64,000 bases of DNA from Pseudomonadota bacterium (GCA_021845595.1 JAJZVV010000001.1:1-64000); one strand, 5' to 3'. Counted from the first letter of the stretch, positions 7,927 through 18,852 are shown. Numbers and translations are program-made. Notes: a model not told the origin generated them from the sequence alone.

Positions 7927-8814
7927 TCAATCGTCCGGCCAGAGCCAAGCCGCGCCCCGGACGCCGGAACTGTCGCCGTGGACGGCACGCCGCACTACCG
8001 TGCGGCCAAGCCGGCAGAATTGGGACTGGCGCATCAGGTCCGGGGTTTCCGTGTAGAGATGCGCCATGTTCGAGAGGCCGCCGCCGAGCACGATGACGTC
8101 CGGATCGAGGATGTTGACGATTTCCGCGAGCGCCCGGGCAAAGTTCTCCGTGTGGCGTCGCAAGGCGGCCTGGGCGCGCTCGTCGCCGGCCGCCGCCCGC
8201 GTGGGGATGGTGCTGGCATCGTGGGCGGCCGGGCCGTCGCAGTCCTGCGCCAGGGCAACGCCGGAGAGTACCGTCTCGATGCAGCCACGGCGGCCGCACC
8301 AGCAGGCTTTGCCAGGCAGGTCGGCCGGGTTCTCGAACGGAAAGCGGTTATGGCCCCATTCCCCCGCGAGACCGTTGGCGCCGAGGACGGGCCGGGCATC
8401 GACGACCACGCCGCCGCCGACGCCGGTGCCGAGAATGGCGCCGAACACGACGCGCGCCCCGCGCCCGGCGCCGTCCGTCGCCTCGCTGAGGGCGAAGCAG
8501 ACCGCGTCATTGGCGACGCGCACCGGGCGGCCGAGCGCCGCGGCCAGATCGGCGTCGATCGCATGCCCGTTGAGCGCGGTTCCGTCGCGGACATGGAAGC
8601 TCTCGGGGTCGATACGGCCAGGGAACCCGACCCCGACGCTCGCCGCAGGCCCGGCTGCCGCCTCGGCCGCCTCGACCAGGCCGGCGACGGCCTCCAGCGC
8701 GGCACCGTAGCGCGTCGGCATCGCGACGCGGCGCCGGAACGCAATGGTACCGTCGGAGGCCAGCACCGCGATCTCGATCTTGGTGCCGCCGATATCGATC
8801 CCGATCCGGTTCAT
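7927..8814 (-). CDS. ROK family sugar kinase (fructokinase/glucokinase type)
   Basis: A 295-residue kinase. The N-terminal phosphate-1 loop is GIDIGGTKIEIAV, the catalytic region includes NDAVCFALSE, GTGVGGGVV and GEWGHNRFPF, and the structural zinc motif CWCGRRGCIE is intact. ROK kinases with these features phosphorylate fructose, glucose or N-acetyl sugars in the cytoplasm; the GEWGHNRFPF segment favours a Mak-like fructokinase. Its ATG overlaps the stop of the upstream allA-like gene (ATGA), so translation is probably coupled, though the two activities have no obvious metabolic link. Confidence 0.88.
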   Translation of the reverse strand: MNRIGIDIGGTKIEIAVLASDGTIAFRRRVAMPTRYGAALEAVAGLVEAAEAAAGPAASVGVGFPGRIDPESFHVRDGTALNGHAIDADLAAALGRPVRVANDAVCFALSEATDGAGRGARVVFGAILGTGVGGGVVVDARPVLGANGLAGEWGHNRFPFENPADLPGKACWCGRRGCIETVLSGVALAQDCDGPAAHDASTIPTRAAAGDERAQAALRRHTENFARALAEIVNILDPDVIVLGGGLSNMAHLYTETPDLMRQSQFCRLGRTVVRRAVHGDSSGVRGAAWLWPDD

Positions 8815-9281
8815 GGGCCGAGGACGCGCACTGGGGCAGGCAGGGTGGAAAACTCGGTGTCCGCATCGTCCCCCGCGCGGAAGGTGAGGATCGCGAACAG
8901 ACCGTCGCGCTCCAACGCGGTGCCGGGGTGGTGCCAGACATTGGCCCGATAGGTCACGCTCTGATCCGGTGCGGCGACGAAGCCACGGGCCCGGGCCATG
9001 TCCGGCCCGCCGTCGGCGGAAGCCGGCGCGACCAGCACGAGATAGGCAGCGGCGTCGATTGGCACGAAACTTTGCGAGGACGTCGCATGCCGTTCCATCA
9101 GGGTCGCGTCCAGCGGCAACGGTTTCATCGCGAGCGTCGCAAAGTCGAGATGCGGGCGGGCCGGGGCGCGCAGATTCTGCAGCTCATCGACAAGGCCAAA
9201 CCGCATCCGCCCGCGCGCCAGCGCGGCGACGGTGCCGAACGGGGCAAAATCCCTCTCCGTGAGCGGGACCAGATTGATCAT
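8811..9281 (-). CDS. allA: Ureidoglycolate lyase (AllA family)
   Basis: A 156-residue cupin-like protein. Matching AllA features include the opening LVPLTERDFAPFGTV, ERHATSSQSFVPID (active-site region), ARGFVAAPDQSVTYRANVWHHP and the final strand FAILTFRAGDDADTEF. AllA splits ureidoglycolate to glyoxylate and urea in allantoin breakdown. No other purine-catabolic genes are in the window apart from the disrupted nucleoside hydrolase at 0.9-2.0 kb. The start at 9281 has GGAG about nine bases upstream. It is followed by the ROK kinase with a 4-bp overlap. Confidence 0.85.
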   Translation of the reverse strand: MINLVPLTERDFAPFGTVAALARGRMRFGLVDELQNLRAPARPHLDFATLAMKPLPLDATLMERHATSSQSFVPIDAAAYLVLVAPASADGGPDMARARGFVAAPDQSVTYRANVWHHPGTALERDGLFAILTFRAGDDADTEFSTLPAPVRVLGP

Positions 9282-9462
9282 GACAGGACTCCGGACTGGT
9301 TCACCGGCCGGAGTATGCCACGAAACCGCGCGCGCTCCCCATAGAGCGCCCTGCCCCGGTTCGCCGAGGGCTCCAACGCCCAAACAGAACGGGGCCCCGC
9401 CCACACCGCCGGCAAAGCCCGTCGCGGCCAGAAATTATGCGTGCGATGTCCTGGCGCTATTT

Positions 9463-9538
9463 TGGTGAGCCCGGAGGGACTCGAACCCTCGACCCCAAGA
9501 TTAAAAGTCTCGTGCTCTACCGACTGAGCTACGGGCTC
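9463..9538 (-). tRNA. tRNA-Lys (anticodon TTT)
   Basis: On the minus strand a 76-nt cloverleaf starts GAGCCCGTAGCTCAGTCGGT and ends CGGGCTCACCA. The 7-bp acceptor stem GAGCCCG/CGGGCTC is perfect, the T-arm has GGTTCGAGTCC, and the anticodon loop ACTTTTAATCT reads TTT (lysine). CCA is encoded. It lies between the cyclophilin gene and allA. Confidence 0.97.
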
Positions 9539-9600
9539 GTGCCGCCGGGGCGGCTGGCGGGGTTTGAACGCTACCTCGCCAGCGCGGTCAAGTCCGCCGG

Positions 9601-10191
<591 letters not shown>

Positions 10192-10227
10192 GTCGTATCT
10201 CCAAATCACGCCGCTGGCGCCGAAGCG

Positions 10228-10743
10228 TCAGCGGCCAACCCGTTGCAGCGTCCGCGCCAGCGTCACCGCCGGGACGAAGCTCGAAATGTCGCCGCCGAGC
10301 TGGGCGATCTCCTTGACGAAGCGCGAGGAAATGAACTGGTGGCGCTCGCTGGCCATCAGGAACACGGTCTCGATGCCGCCGTCCAGCCGGGCATTCATGC
10401 CTGCCATCTGGAACTCATAATCGAAATCCGACACCGCCCGCAGGCCGCGGACGATCACGCGCGCGCCGACCTCGCGGGCGAACCCGATCAGCAGGCCGTG
10501 GAAGGGGCGCACCTCGATGACCATGCCGTTATGCGCGGCGATGCGCGCGGCTTCCTCGCGCACGAGTTCGACGCGCTCTTCGATCGCAAACAGCGGCCCT
10601 TTGCCGGCGTTCATCGCGACGCCGATCACCAGCCGGTTCAGCATGCGCGCGGCGCGGGTGATGATGTCGAGATGTCCGTTGGTGATCGGGTCGAACGTAC
10701 CCGGGTAGAGCCCGACCAGCGGCTTGTGACCCGCTTCAGCCAT
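10228..10743 (-). CDS. coaD: Phosphopantetheine adenylyltransferase
   Basis: A 171-residue enzyme that adenylates 4'-phosphopantetheine in coenzyme A synthesis. It has the nucleotidyltransferase motif [18 protein letters not shown] at the N-terminus, the conserved [19 protein letters not shown] and the C-terminal [15 protein letters not shown] (ISST-like) motif. The start at 10743 overlaps the gyrA stop by 8 bp, so the genes are likely co-translated. Confidence 0.96.
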   Translation of the reverse strand: MAEAGHKPLVGLYPGTFDPITNGHLDIITRAARMLNRLVIGVAMNAGKGPLFAIEERVELVREEAARIAAHNGMVIEVRPFHGLLIGFAREVGARVIVRGLRAVSDFDYEFQMAGMNARLDGGIETVFLMASERHQFISSRFVKEIAQLGGDISSFVPAVTLARTLQRVGR

Positions 10744-13498
10744 CGCTGTCCTCCTCCGCCCCGGTTTCGCCCGCTGCCTCGCCCCCCGCTTCGGCATCGA
10801 GCACGGGAAACACGCTGGTGACACGCTCGCCGGCGTCGAGCCGCAGCACCGTCACCCCCATGGCCGGGCGCCCGGTGATGCGCACCTCATCGGCCGGCAC
10901 GCGGATCAGGCGGCCGGCGTCGGTGACCAGCATCACATGGTCCCCCGGCCGAACCGGCAGCGTCGCCACCACCGCCTGGCCGGTGCGCGGCCCGAGCGTG
11001 ATATTGGCGATGCCCTGTCCGCCACGGCCGGCCACGCGGTATTCGTAGGCCGAGGAGCGCTTGCCGAACCCGCCGTCGGTGACGGTCAGAAGCAGCTCCT
11101 CCGCCGCCTCGAGCTCGGCCACGCGCTCCGCCGAGAGCGTGACCTCGGCGACCGGCTCCTCGCCATCCGGGGCCACGGCCTCCTCCTCGCCCCCGGCGCG
11201 GCGGCGCGCGGCGGCGAGGCGCAGGTAGGCGGCGCGCTCCTCCGTCGTCGCCTCTGCGTGGCGCAGCACCGACAGGCTCATCACTTCGTCGCCGGCGCCG
11301 AGACGGATGCCGCGCACGCCGGAACTGTCGCGCCCGGCGAAAACGCGCAGCGTCTCGTCGGTGATGGTGAAGCGCAGGCAGCGGCCGAGGCGCGTGGCCA
11401 GAAGCACGTCGTCGCCATCGCGGCAGGTGGCGACGCCGATCAGCCGGTCGCCGGCGTCGAGCTTCATCGCGATCAGCCCGGAGGCGCGCATATTGCGGAA
11501 ATCGGACAGACGATTGCGCCGCACCGAGCCCGACGCGGTGGCGAAGACGAGATGCAGCTGCTCCCACAGCCCCTCGTCCTGCGGCAGCGGCAGCACGGCG
11601 GTGATGGCATCGCCGCCGAGTTCGGGCAGCAGATTGACCAGCGCGCGGCCCTTCGCGGTCGGGCCGGCTTCCGGCAGGCGCCAGACTTTCTCGCGGAACA
11701 CCTTGCCGCCGCTGGAGAAGAACAGCACCCATTGGTGGGTGTGGGCGTTGAAGCTGCGGGTGACGATGTCGTCCCCGCGCGTACCGGCCGCCGAACGGCC
11801 CCGGCCGCCGCGGCGCTGGGCGCGGAAAATCTCCAGCGCGGTGCGCTTGATGAAGCCGTCGCGGGTGATGGTGACGACCATCTGGCCGGGCTCGATCAGG
11901 CTCTCGTCGTCCTGGTCGGCCGCCGCCTCCTCGATCGCCGTCAGCCGCGGCGTCGCGATCTCGGCGCGCACGGCTTCGAGTTCGTTCCGCATCACCTCCA
12001 TGCGGCGCGGACGGGAGGCGATGATGGCGAGGAGATCGCCGATCTGAGCGGCGACCTCGCCCATCTCCTGGTTGATCTTCTCGCGCTCGAGCCCGGTCAG
12101 GCGCTGCAGGCGCAGTTCGAGAATGCCGCGCGCCTGGGTCTCGGTCAGGCGGACCGTGCCATCGGTGACGACGTTGCCGACATCGTCGATCAGCGCCAGC
12201 AGCGAGAGCACGTCCGCCGCCGGCCAGGTCCGCGCCATCAGCGCCGCGCGTGCGCTGGCGGGATCCCGGCTTTCGCGGATCAGCCGGATCACCTCGTCGA
12301 TATTGTCGACGGCGATGGCGAGCCCGACCAGCAGATGCGCCCGGTCGCGCGCGCGCGCGAGATCGTGGCGGCTGCGGCGGAGAATGACCTCCTCGCGAAA
12401 GCCGATGAAACAGCCGAGCGCCTCGCGCAGCCCCATCAGCCGCGGCCGGCCATTGTCCAGCGCCAGCATGTTGACGCCGAAGCTCGTCTGCAGCTGGGTG
12501 AAGCGGAACAGATGGTTGAGCACAACCTCCGCCGTCGCCTCGCGCTTGAGCTCGATGACGATGCGCATGCCCTCGCGGTCGCTCTCGTCGCGCAGGTCGG
12601 AAATGCCCTCGATCTGCTTCGCCCGCACCAGCTCGGCGATGCGTTCGAGCAGCGCCGTCTTGTTCACCTGGTAGGGGATTTCGGTGACGATGATGGCCTG
12701 GCGGTCGCGGCGCAGCTCCTCGATCTCGGTGCGCGCGCGCACGACGAGGCTGCCACGGCCGATCTCGAAGGCGCTGCGGATGCCGGAGCGGCCGAGGAGG
12801 ATGCCGCCGGTGGGAAAATCCGGCCCCGGCACGAGCGCCATCAGCGCATCGAGCGACGTGTCCGGATCGGCGATCAGCGCCAGCGTGGCGTCGATGATCT
12901 CGCCGGGATTGTGCGTCGGGATGTTGGTCGCCATGCCGACGGCGATGCCGGAGGCGCCGTTGACGAGCAGGTTCGGGAACGAAGCCGGCAGCACCCGCGG
13001 CTCGTCGTCCGATTCATCGTAATTGGGCTGGAAATCGACCGTGTCGCGGTCGATGTCGGCGAGCAGGTGCATCGCCGAACGCGCCAGCCGCGCCTCGGTA
13101 TAGCGCATCGCCGCCGGCGGATCTCCGTCCACCGAGCCGAAATTGCCCTGGCCGTCGATCAGCCGCACGCGCATGGAAAAGCTCTGCGCCATGCGCACCA
13201 TGGCGTCGTAGATCGCGGAATCGCCGTGCGGGTGGTATTTGCCCATGACGTCGCCGACGACGCGGGACGATTTGCGATACGGCTTGTCCGGTGTCCAGCC
13301 GGCCTCGTGCATGGCGTAGAGGATGCGCCGATGCACCGGCTTCAGCCCGTCGCGCGCATCGGGCAGCGCGCGCGAGACGATGACCGACATGGCGTAGTCG
13401 AGGTAGGAGCGGCGCATCTCCTCCTCGACGGTCACCGGCACGATGTCATGGGAGGGGCCGCCGGGCCCGGCTGGCGCGTCGTCAGGCGTGTCGCTCAC
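10736..13498 (-). CDS. gyrA: DNA gyrase subunit A
   Basis: A subunit of the type II topoisomerase that introduces negative supercoils; about 920 residues. The catalytic tyrosine is in [10 protein letters not shown] (Tyr133 from the chosen start). The quinolone-resistance region reads [20 protein letters not shown] with the wild-type Ser94 and Asp98 (E. coli 83 and 87), so no classical resistance mutation is present. The GyrA box QRRGGRG and the C-terminal beta-pinwheel are intact, with an acidic insert rich in Glu. The GTG at 13498 (MSDTPDD...) is preferred because AGGA lies five bases before it; a TTG at 13513 would add five residues. Confidence 0.96.
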   Translation of the reverse strand: MSDTPDDAPAGPGGPSHDIVPVTVEEEMRRSYLDYAMSVIVSRALPDARDGLKPVHRRILYAMHEAGWTPDKPYRKSSRVVGDVMGKYHPHGDSAIYDAMVRMAQSFSMRVRLIDGQGNFGSVDGDPPAAMRYTEARLARSAMHLLADIDRDTVDFQPNYDESDDEPRVLPASFPNLLVNGASGIAVGMATNIPTHNPGEIIDATLALIADPDTSLDALMALVPGPDFPTGGILLGRSGIRSAFEIGRGSLVVRARTEIEELRRDRQAIIVTEIPYQVNKTALLERIAELVRAKQIEGISDLRDESDREGMRIVIELKREATAEVVLNHLFRFTQLQTSFGVNMLALDNGRPRLMGLREALGCFIGFREEVILRRSRHDLARARDRAHLLVGLAIAVDNIDEVIRLIRESRDPASARAALMARTWPAADVLSLLALIDDVGNVVTDGTVRLTETQARGILELRLQRLTGLEREKINQEMGEVAAQIGDLLAIIASRPRRMEVMRNELEAVRAEIATPRLTAIEEAAADQDDESLIEPGQMVVTITRDGFIKRTALEIFRAQRRGGRGRSAAGTRGDDIVTRSFNAHTHQWVLFFSSGGKVFREKVWRLPEAGPTAKGRALVNLLPELGGDAITAVLPLPQDEGLWEQLHLVFATASGSVRRNRLSDFRNMRASGLIAMKLDAGDRLIGVATCRDGDDVLLATRLGRCLRFTITDETLRVFAGRDSSGVRGIRLGAGDEVMSLSVLRHAEATTEERAAYLRLAAARRRAGGEEEAVAPDGEEPVAEVTLSAERVAELEAAEELLLTVTDGGFGKRSSAYEYRVAGRGGQGIANITLGPRTGQAVVATLPVRPGDHVMLVTDAGRLIRVPADEVRITGRPAMGVTVLRLDAGERVTSVFPVLDAEAGGEAAGETGAEEDSDG

Positions 13499-13692
13499 GT
13501 CATTCCTATCCAAATCCGGCCGGGCGGCGGGGCCCGAAAGGCACCGGCCGGCCGCTCCGTCGCCATCAGTCTACCCCGGCTTCGCCGCCTTGTCATGGTT
13601 GTGCCCCACGGGATTGCCCCATCGGGGTTGCGTCCGCGGCACGGGACCGGCGAGACTCGCGCGTCGAAGCCAGCAGCAGCGGAGCCAGCGCC

Positions 13693-14505
13693 ATGTCGTC
13701 GGACGCGCCACCCATGCCCCAAGCCGGCCCGGACGCAGGCAGCGCCGAGGCGGCGATCGCCACCGTCACCGTGAGCGGCCGGCACGGGCTCAACATCGTC
13801 GGCCGGGCGGACCTCGCGGCACTGGCCGAGGCGCTGGAGCGGCTCGCCCGCCGGCCGGGGCTGCGCGCGGTGGTGCTGCGCGGCGCCGGCGAGCGCGCCT
13901 TCATCGGCGGCGCCGATCTCGACGAGATGGCGGCGCTGGATCCGCACGACGCCCGCGCGTTCATCGCCGCCATCCATCGGGTCTGCGAGGCGGTGCGCAG
14001 CCTGCCCGTCCCGGTCATCGCGCGGCTGGCCGGCTACACGCTCGGCGCCGGGCTGGAGATCGCCGCCGCCTGCGACCTGCGCATCGCCGCCGCGGACGCA
14101 GTGTTCGGCATGCCGGAGGTGAAGGTCGGCATCCCCTCGGTGGTCGAGGCGGCGCTGCTGCCGATGCTCGTGGGCTGGGGCCGGGCGCGGCAGATGCTGC
14201 TGCTCGGCGAGCCTTTCACCGCCGCCGAGGCGGCCTCGTGGGGACTGGTGCAGCGCGTCGTGCCGCCCGATGCGCTCGACGCCGGCCTCGCCGCCTGGAT
14301 CGAGACACTGCTCGCCGCCGCCCCCCGTGCGCTGGCGCAGCAGAAAGCGCTGATGCGGCAATGGGAGGACCTGCCGCTGCGGGCCGCCATCGCCGCCGGC
14401 ATCGAGGCCTTCGCCGACGCCTTCACCACCGACGAGCCCGGCCGGCTCATGCGCGCGTTCCGCGCCGCCCGCCGGCCACCCCTTCCAAGCGCGGGCGCCA
14501 TCTGA
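13693..14505 (+). CDS. Enoyl-CoA hydratase/isomerase family protein
   Basis: A 270-residue crotonase. The oxyanion-hole segments are ERAFIGGADLDEM and AGYTLGAGLEIAAACDLRIA. The second catalytic glutamate position is in GMPEVKVGIPSVVEAALLP, where Glu follows MP but the usual second Glu is replaced in the PSVVEAA stretch, so it may be an isomerase or hydrolase rather than a classic hydratase. It is divergent from gyrA across 194 bp and 47 bp before an SDR gene on the same strand. The physiological substrate is not evident. Confidence 0.82.
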   Translation: MSSDAPPMPQAGPDAGSAEAAIATVTVSGRHGLNIVGRADLAALAEALERLARRPGLRAVVLRGAGERAFIGGADLDEMAALDPHDARAFIAAIHRVCEAVRSLPVPVIARLAGYTLGAGLEIAAACDLRIAAADAVFGMPEVKVGIPSVVEAALLPMLVGWGRARQMLLLGEPFTAAEAASWGLVQRVVPPDALDAGLAAWIETLLAAAPRALAQQKALMRQWEDLPLRAAIAAGIEAFADAFTTDEPGRLMRAFRAARRPPLPSAGAI

Positions 14506-14552
14506 AACACTGGTGCCGACAAAACATCGGCGCCGACAGGAGACTCCAGGGC

Positions 14553-15251
14553 ATGAGCGACACCTCGAAGACGGCTCTCATCATCGGCGCATCGCGTGGC
14601 CTCGGCCTCGGCCTGGCGCAGCAATTCCTCGCCCGCGGCTGGAACGTGGTCGCCACCGTGCGCCAGCCATCGGCGGAGCTGGATGCGCTCGGCGCCACCG
14701 CCGGCGGGCGGCTGCGCACCGAATCCGGGGTCGATATCGACCATCCGGACCAGGTCCTGGACCTGTGCCAGCGCCTCGCCGGCGCGCGCTTCGACCTGCT
14801 GTTCGTCAATGCCGGGGTCAACACCCGCGCCGGGGACACGATCGACGTGGTGCCGGACGCCGAAGTGCTGCGGCTCTACATGACCAACGCGGTGAGCCCG
14901 GTGCGCACCGCCGAGACCCTCGCCGAGCTGGTGGACCCGGCCGGGACGATCGGGTTCATGACCTCGATCCTCGGCAGCATCGCCTCGGCCGCCGGCGGCG
15001 GGCACGAGGCCTATCGCGCCAGCAAGGTGGCGCTGAACATGCTGGTGCGCTGCTTCGGCGCCCGCGCCGCCGGCAAGGATCGCACCCTGCTGCTGCTCCA
15101 CCCTGGCTGGGTGCGCACCGACATGGGCGGGCCGCAGGCGGCGGTCGATGTCGAGACCTCCACCACCGGCCTCGCCGACGTCATCACCGCGCGGCTCGGC
15201 TCCGGCGGCCTCGCCTATCTCGACTACACCGGCAAGGAGATCCCCTGGTAA
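14553..15251 (+). CDS. Short-chain dehydrogenase/reductase (C-factor-like)
   Basis: A 232-residue SDR. The cofactor motif is GASRGLGLGLAQ (TGxxxGxG type), NAGVN follows strand 4, and the catalytic Ser...Tyr-x-x-x-Lys is seen as TSILGSIAS...YRASK. The overall pattern resembles the CsgA/C-factor-like SDRs that lack a long C-terminal substrate loop. Start by ATG at 14553 with CAGGAG upstream. It probably forms a two-gene unit with the preceding crotonase. It converges with rodA, leaving 17 bp. Confidence 0.85.
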   Translation: MSDTSKTALIIGASRGLGLGLAQQFLARGWNVVATVRQPSAELDALGATAGGRLRTESGVDIDHPDQVLDLCQRLAGARFDLLFVNAGVNTRAGDTIDVVPDAEVLRLYMTNAVSPVRTAETLAELVDPAGTIGFMTSILGSIASAAGGGHEAYRASKVALNMLVRCFGARAAGKDRTLLLLHPGWVRTDMGGPQAAVDVETSTTGLADVITARLGSGGLAYLDYTGKEIPW

Positions 15252-15268
15252 CGGCCGGCGCGCCGCGA

Positions 15269-16414
15269 TCAGAGGTCGTCGCGCTGATCGGCGAAGGCGA
15301 CGTCGCGATGGACATAGACCGACATCAGCACGCCGAAGCCGAGCATCGTCGTCAGCATCGCCGACCCGCCATGTGAGACCAGCGGCAGCGGCACGCCGCC
15401 GACCGGGATCGCGCCCATCACCATGGCGAGATTGACGAAGACATACATGAAAAAATTGGTGGCGATACCGAGCGCCACCAGCCGGCCGAAACTATGCCGG
15501 CAGCGCAGCGCGATGGCGAAACCGCCGAGCACGATCAGCGTCAGCAGCCCCATCGCCGCCAGCGCGCCGACGAAGCCGAACTCCTCGGCAAGGGTGGTGA
15601 AAATGAAATCGGTCTGCTTCTCCGGCAGGAAATCCAGCTGCGCCTGGCTGCCCTGCAGGAAGCCCTTGCCCCACATCCCGCCCGACCCGAGCGCGATTTT
15701 CGATTGCAGGATGTTATAGCCGGCGCCGAGCGGGTCGCTCTCGGGATGGAGGAAGGTGGTGATGCGCGCGCGCTGGTAATCGTGCAGGTGGCTGTAGGCG
15801 AGCGGCGCGGCCAGCGCCAGCGCGAGGCCGATCAGGGCGAATTTCCACACTCTCACCCCGGCGGCGAAGAATACCGCGGCGCCGACCACGGCGGTGATCA
15901 CCGCGGTGCCGAGATTGGGCTCCTTGAGGATGAGCCCGACCGGCAGCAGCACGGCGAGCGCCGGCGGGACCAGGAACAGCGGATTGCCGATGCGCTCGTG
16001 CGAGGCGCGGTGGAACCACGAGGCCAGCGCCAGGACGAGAAAAATCTTCATCAGCTCGCTCGGCTGCAGCTGCAGGCCGCCGATCTCGATCCAGCGCTGC
16101 GCGCCCTTGCCGACATGGCCGAACCGCGCCACCAGCACCAGCAGCCCGACGCCCAGCCCGTAGAGCGGCCAGGCGAAGCGGGCGATGAGGCGGATATCGA
16201 CCAGCGCGACCGACAGCATCAGCACCAGACCGAAGGCGAAGCGCAGCGCATGACGCGTCGCATACGGGGCCGGCGAGCCGCCGCCGACGGAATAGAGCGC
16301 GGCATAGCCGACGGCGGCGAGCGCGCACAGCAGCAGCACGTAGATCCAGTTGATCTGCCAGAGCTTGGCGGTCAGCCCGAACGAGGTCTCCCGCCACAGC
16401 CGCGGTTCCATCAT
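15269..16414 (-). CDS. rodA: Rod-shape peptidoglycan glycosyltransferase RodA
   Basis: A 381-residue SEDS polymerase of the inner membrane that builds glycan strands with PBP2 during elongation. About ten membrane segments are visible, with conserved stretches GKGAQRWIEIGGLQLQPSE, KEPNLGTA, and QSKIALGSGGMWGKGF followed by LPEKQTDFIF (SEDS signatures), and VGGVPLPLVSHGGSAML near the end. Its ATG overlaps the mrdA stop (ATGA). It is the last gene of the mre operon. Confidence 0.96.
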   Translation of the reverse strand: MMEPRLWRETSFGLTAKLWQINWIYVLLLCALAAVGYAALYSVGGGSPAPYATRHALRFAFGLVLMLSVALVDIRLIARFAWPLYGLGVGLLVLVARFGHVGKGAQRWIEIGGLQLQPSELMKIFLVLALASWFHRASHERIGNPLFLVPPALAVLLPVGLILKEPNLGTAVITAVVGAAVFFAAGVRVWKFALIGLALALAAPLAYSHLHDYQRARITTFLHPESDPLGAGYNILQSKIALGSGGMWGKGFLQGSQAQLDFLPEKQTDFIFTTLAEEFGFVGALAAMGLLTLIVLGGFAIALRCRHSFGRLVALGIATNFFMYVFVNLAMVMGAIPVGGVPLPLVSHGGSAMLTTMLGFGVLMSVYVHRDVAFADQRDDL

Positions 16415-18276
16415 CGCAGCGGCCCCTCGGCCAGACGCGGCGCCAGCCCGCGCCCGGATGGATCCCGGCGCAGCACTTCGAGCATGATGTCGCGCGCGAT
16501 CGGCGCCGCCGCCTCCGCCCCGGCATTGCCGTGCTCGACGACGACGGAGAGCGCGTAGCGCGGCGCGTCGTAGGGCGCGAAGGCGACGAACAGCGCGTGC
16601 GGACGGAACTCCCAGGGCAGCTTGGCGGAGTTGAAGTTGCCGTGCTCGCGCAGCTCGCGGGACACGCGACGCACCTGGGTCGAACCCGTCTTGCCCGCCA
16701 TCTGCACGTCCGGCAGGCCCAGCTTCGCCGCCGGTGCGGTGCCGCCCTGCTCGTTCACCACCGCCCACATGCCCTCGCGCACCAGCCGCAGCGCGTGGTC
16801 GGGCAGGCCGAGCGATGGCCAGGACGCCGCCGCCGACCCCGGCTGGAGCACGCCGTTGACGCTGCGTGTCAGGTGCGGCCCGACCGCGCGCCCGCTGGCG
16901 AGCCGGGCCGCCATGGTGGCGAGCTGCAGCGGCGTCAGTTCGAGGAAGCCCTGGCCGATGCCGTGGATCACCGTATCGCCGAGGTTCCACGGATGGCCGC
17001 GGCTGATGCGCCAGGCGCGCGTGGGCACGAGGCCGACCCGCTGCTCGGGCAGTTCGATGTCGAGCCGGGTGCCGAGCCCGAATCGTTTGGCCATGGCGGC
17101 GATGTGGTCGATGCCGGTGCGCCGGGCAGTCTCGTAGAAGAACACGTCGCAGCTGTTCTTGAGCCCGCCGCGCAGATCGAGCAGGCCGTGGCCGCCGTGA
17201 CGCCAGCAATGGAAGCGGGCGTCGCCGAGATCCAGATAGCCCGGGCAGTTGATGCGCTCGCCCGGGGTCAGGGTCCGCGCCTCCAGTGCCGCCAGCGCCA
17301 CCACCATCTTGAACGTCGAGCCCGGCGCGTAGACCCCGGCCACCGCCTTGTTGATCAGCGGCGTGCGCCGGCTCTTCGTCCATTCGGCCCACTGCGCCTG
17401 GGAGACGCCGGAATTGAACAGGCTCGGATCGAACGAGGGGTTGGTGGCCATGGCCAGCACCTCCCCGTTCTGGGTGTCCAGCACCACCGCCGAGGCACTT
17501 TCGTCGCCGAGCCGGGACAGCACCATTTCCTGCAGGCCGGAATCGAGCGTGGTGGTGATTTCCGCCCCCGGAGTGCCGTCCTGGCGGTCCAGCTCGCGGA
17601 TGACGCGGCCGAGCGCGTTCACCTCCACCTGCACCATGCCGGCCTTGCCGCGCAGCGCCTCGTCGTGATGCTTCTCCAGCCCGGCGCGGCCGACGCGCAT
17701 GCCCGGCAGCGCCAGCATCGGGTCGTCGGCGGCGTCGTCCTCGCTCGGGGGCGCGACATAGCCGGTCAGATGCGCCAGGGTCGGGCCGAACGGGTAGAGC
17801 CGCGTGGTGCCGACATCGACGACGACCCCGGGCAGATCCGGCGCGTTGACCTCGATCCGCGCCATTTCCTCCCAGCTCAGGAATTCGCGCATGGTCACGG
17901 GGATGAAGCGGCGATGGCGATGCAGATCGCGCGCGATGCGCGCCCGCTCGTGGTCGGCGAGCGGCACCAGGCGGTTGAAATGATCGAGCGTCGCCTCGAC
18001 GTCGAGCGCCTGCTCGGCGATCAACAGCGCGCGCCAGTTGGTACGGTTGCCGCCGATCGGCGCGCCGGTGCGGTCCAGCAGGCGCCCGCGCGGCGGCGCG
18101 ATCAGGCGCGCCGAGAGCCGGTTGTTCTCGGCCGCCAGCGCGTAGCGTGCGCCCTCGGCCACCTGCACCTGGTAGAGCTTGGCGGCGAGCCCGCCGAGCG
18201 CCACCAGCTCCGCGCCGGCGACGATCAGCGCGCGACGGGTGAAGACGCCGGTGCGCCGGGCTTCGCGCCGCGCCAT
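16411..18276 (-). CDS. mrdA: Penicillin-binding protein 2 (peptidoglycan transpeptidase)
   Basis: A 621-residue class B PBP that cross-links peptidoglycan during side-wall growth. An N-terminal membrane helix (residues 14-32) precedes the dimerisation domain (PPRGRLLDRTG). The transpeptidase domain has SxxK at Ser320 (PGSTFKM), SCD at 375-377 as in E. coli PBP2, and the KTG box in MAGKTGSTQV. It lies between mreD (1 bp gap) and rodA (4-bp overlap), the usual arrangement. Confidence 0.96.
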   Translation of the reverse strand: MARREARRTGVFTRRALIVAGAELVALGGLAAKLYQVQVAEGARYALAAENNRLSARLIAPPRGRLLDRTGAPIGGNRTNWRALLIAEQALDVEATLDHFNRLVPLADHERARIARDLHRHRRFIPVTMREFLSWEEMARIEVNAPDLPGVVVDVGTTRLYPFGPTLAHLTGYVAPPSEDDAADDPMLALPGMRVGRAGLEKHHDEALRGKAGMVQVEVNALGRVIRELDRQDGTPGAEITTTLDSGLQEMVLSRLGDESASAVVLDTQNGEVLAMATNPSFDPSLFNSGVSQAQWAEWTKSRRTPLINKAVAGVYAPGSTFKMVVALAALEARTLTPGERINCPGYLDLGDARFHCWRHGGHGLLDLRGGLKNSCDVFFYETARRTGIDHIAAMAKRFGLGTRLDIELPEQRVGLVPTRAWRISRGHPWNLGDTVIHGIGQGFLELTPLQLATMAARLASGRAVGPHLTRSVNGVLQPGSAAASWPSLGLPDHALRLVREGMWAVVNEQGGTAPAAKLGLPDVQMAGKTGSTQVRRVSRELREHGNFNSAKLPWEFRPHALFVAFAPYDAPRYALSVVVEHGNAGAEAAAPIARDIMLEVLRRDPSGRGLAPRLAEGPLR

Positions 18277-18277
18277 G

Positions 18278-18838
18278 TCACGCCAGTTCCGGCGCGGCGG
18301 CGCCGCGATGGACGCGGATCAGCAGCAGGGCGAGCACCGGATAGAGCCCGATGCCCAGCATCGCCTCGACCACCACCGGGGCGAAGGGGAGCAGCCGCAC
18401 CCTCAGCAGCGACGTCGCCGCCCAGCCGAGCAGCGCCGCGGCGATGGCGAAGGCGGCGAAGGCGATCCAGACGAGGAGAAAACTCTGCCGCGCCAGGCCC
18501 CGGCGCCAGCGCAAGACCAGCGCGTGGGCTATCAGCAGGCTCAGGACGGCGACCCCGAGCGGCGCCTCGCCGAGCAGGTCGGCGAGCAGACCGAGCAGGA
18601 ACACCGCGACCGGCGGCATCGATGCGGGCCGGTAGAGCGTCCAGAAAAACACCGACGCGAGCACGAATTGCGGCTGCAGCTCGGCCTGGGCGGGCAGGCC
18701 GAGCGGGGCGGCGAGCGCGAGCATGGCCAGCGCGGTCAGCCCCGCCGGCAAGGCGAACCGCGCCGCCGCATCGAGCCGGCGCTTCAGGCTCGGGCGCGGG
18801 CGGATGCCAGGACGGCGGTCCATCGGCTCAGCGCTCAC
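18278..18838 (-). CDS. mreD: Rod-shape-determining protein MreD
   Basis: A 186-residue integral membrane protein with five to six predicted helices and the typical MreD features PQFVLASVFFWTLYRP, LLGLLADLLGEAPLGV and a C-terminal VEAMLGIGLYPVLALLLIRVHR. It acts in the elongasome with MreC, PBP2 and RodA. Position between mreC (14 bp upstream) and mrdA confirms the assignment. Confidence 0.93.
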   Translation of the reverse strand: MSAEPMDRRPGIRPRPSLKRRLDAAARFALPAGLTALAMLALAAPLGLPAQAELQPQFVLASVFFWTLYRPASMPPVAVFLLGLLADLLGEAPLGVAVLSLLIAHALVLRWRRGLARQSFLLVWIAFAAFAIAAALLGWAATSLLRVRLLPFAPVVVEAMLGIGLYPVLALLLIRVHRGAAAPELA

Positions 18839-18852
18839 GGCGGTCGATCGGC

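Noticed and set aside
11700-13498. Possible quinolone-resistance change in gyrA
   Set aside because: The key Ser and Asp of the resistance region are both wild type.
10937-13774. 945-codon plus-strand frame opposite gyrA
   Set aside because: Shadow of gyrA codon bias, no family features, no RBS.
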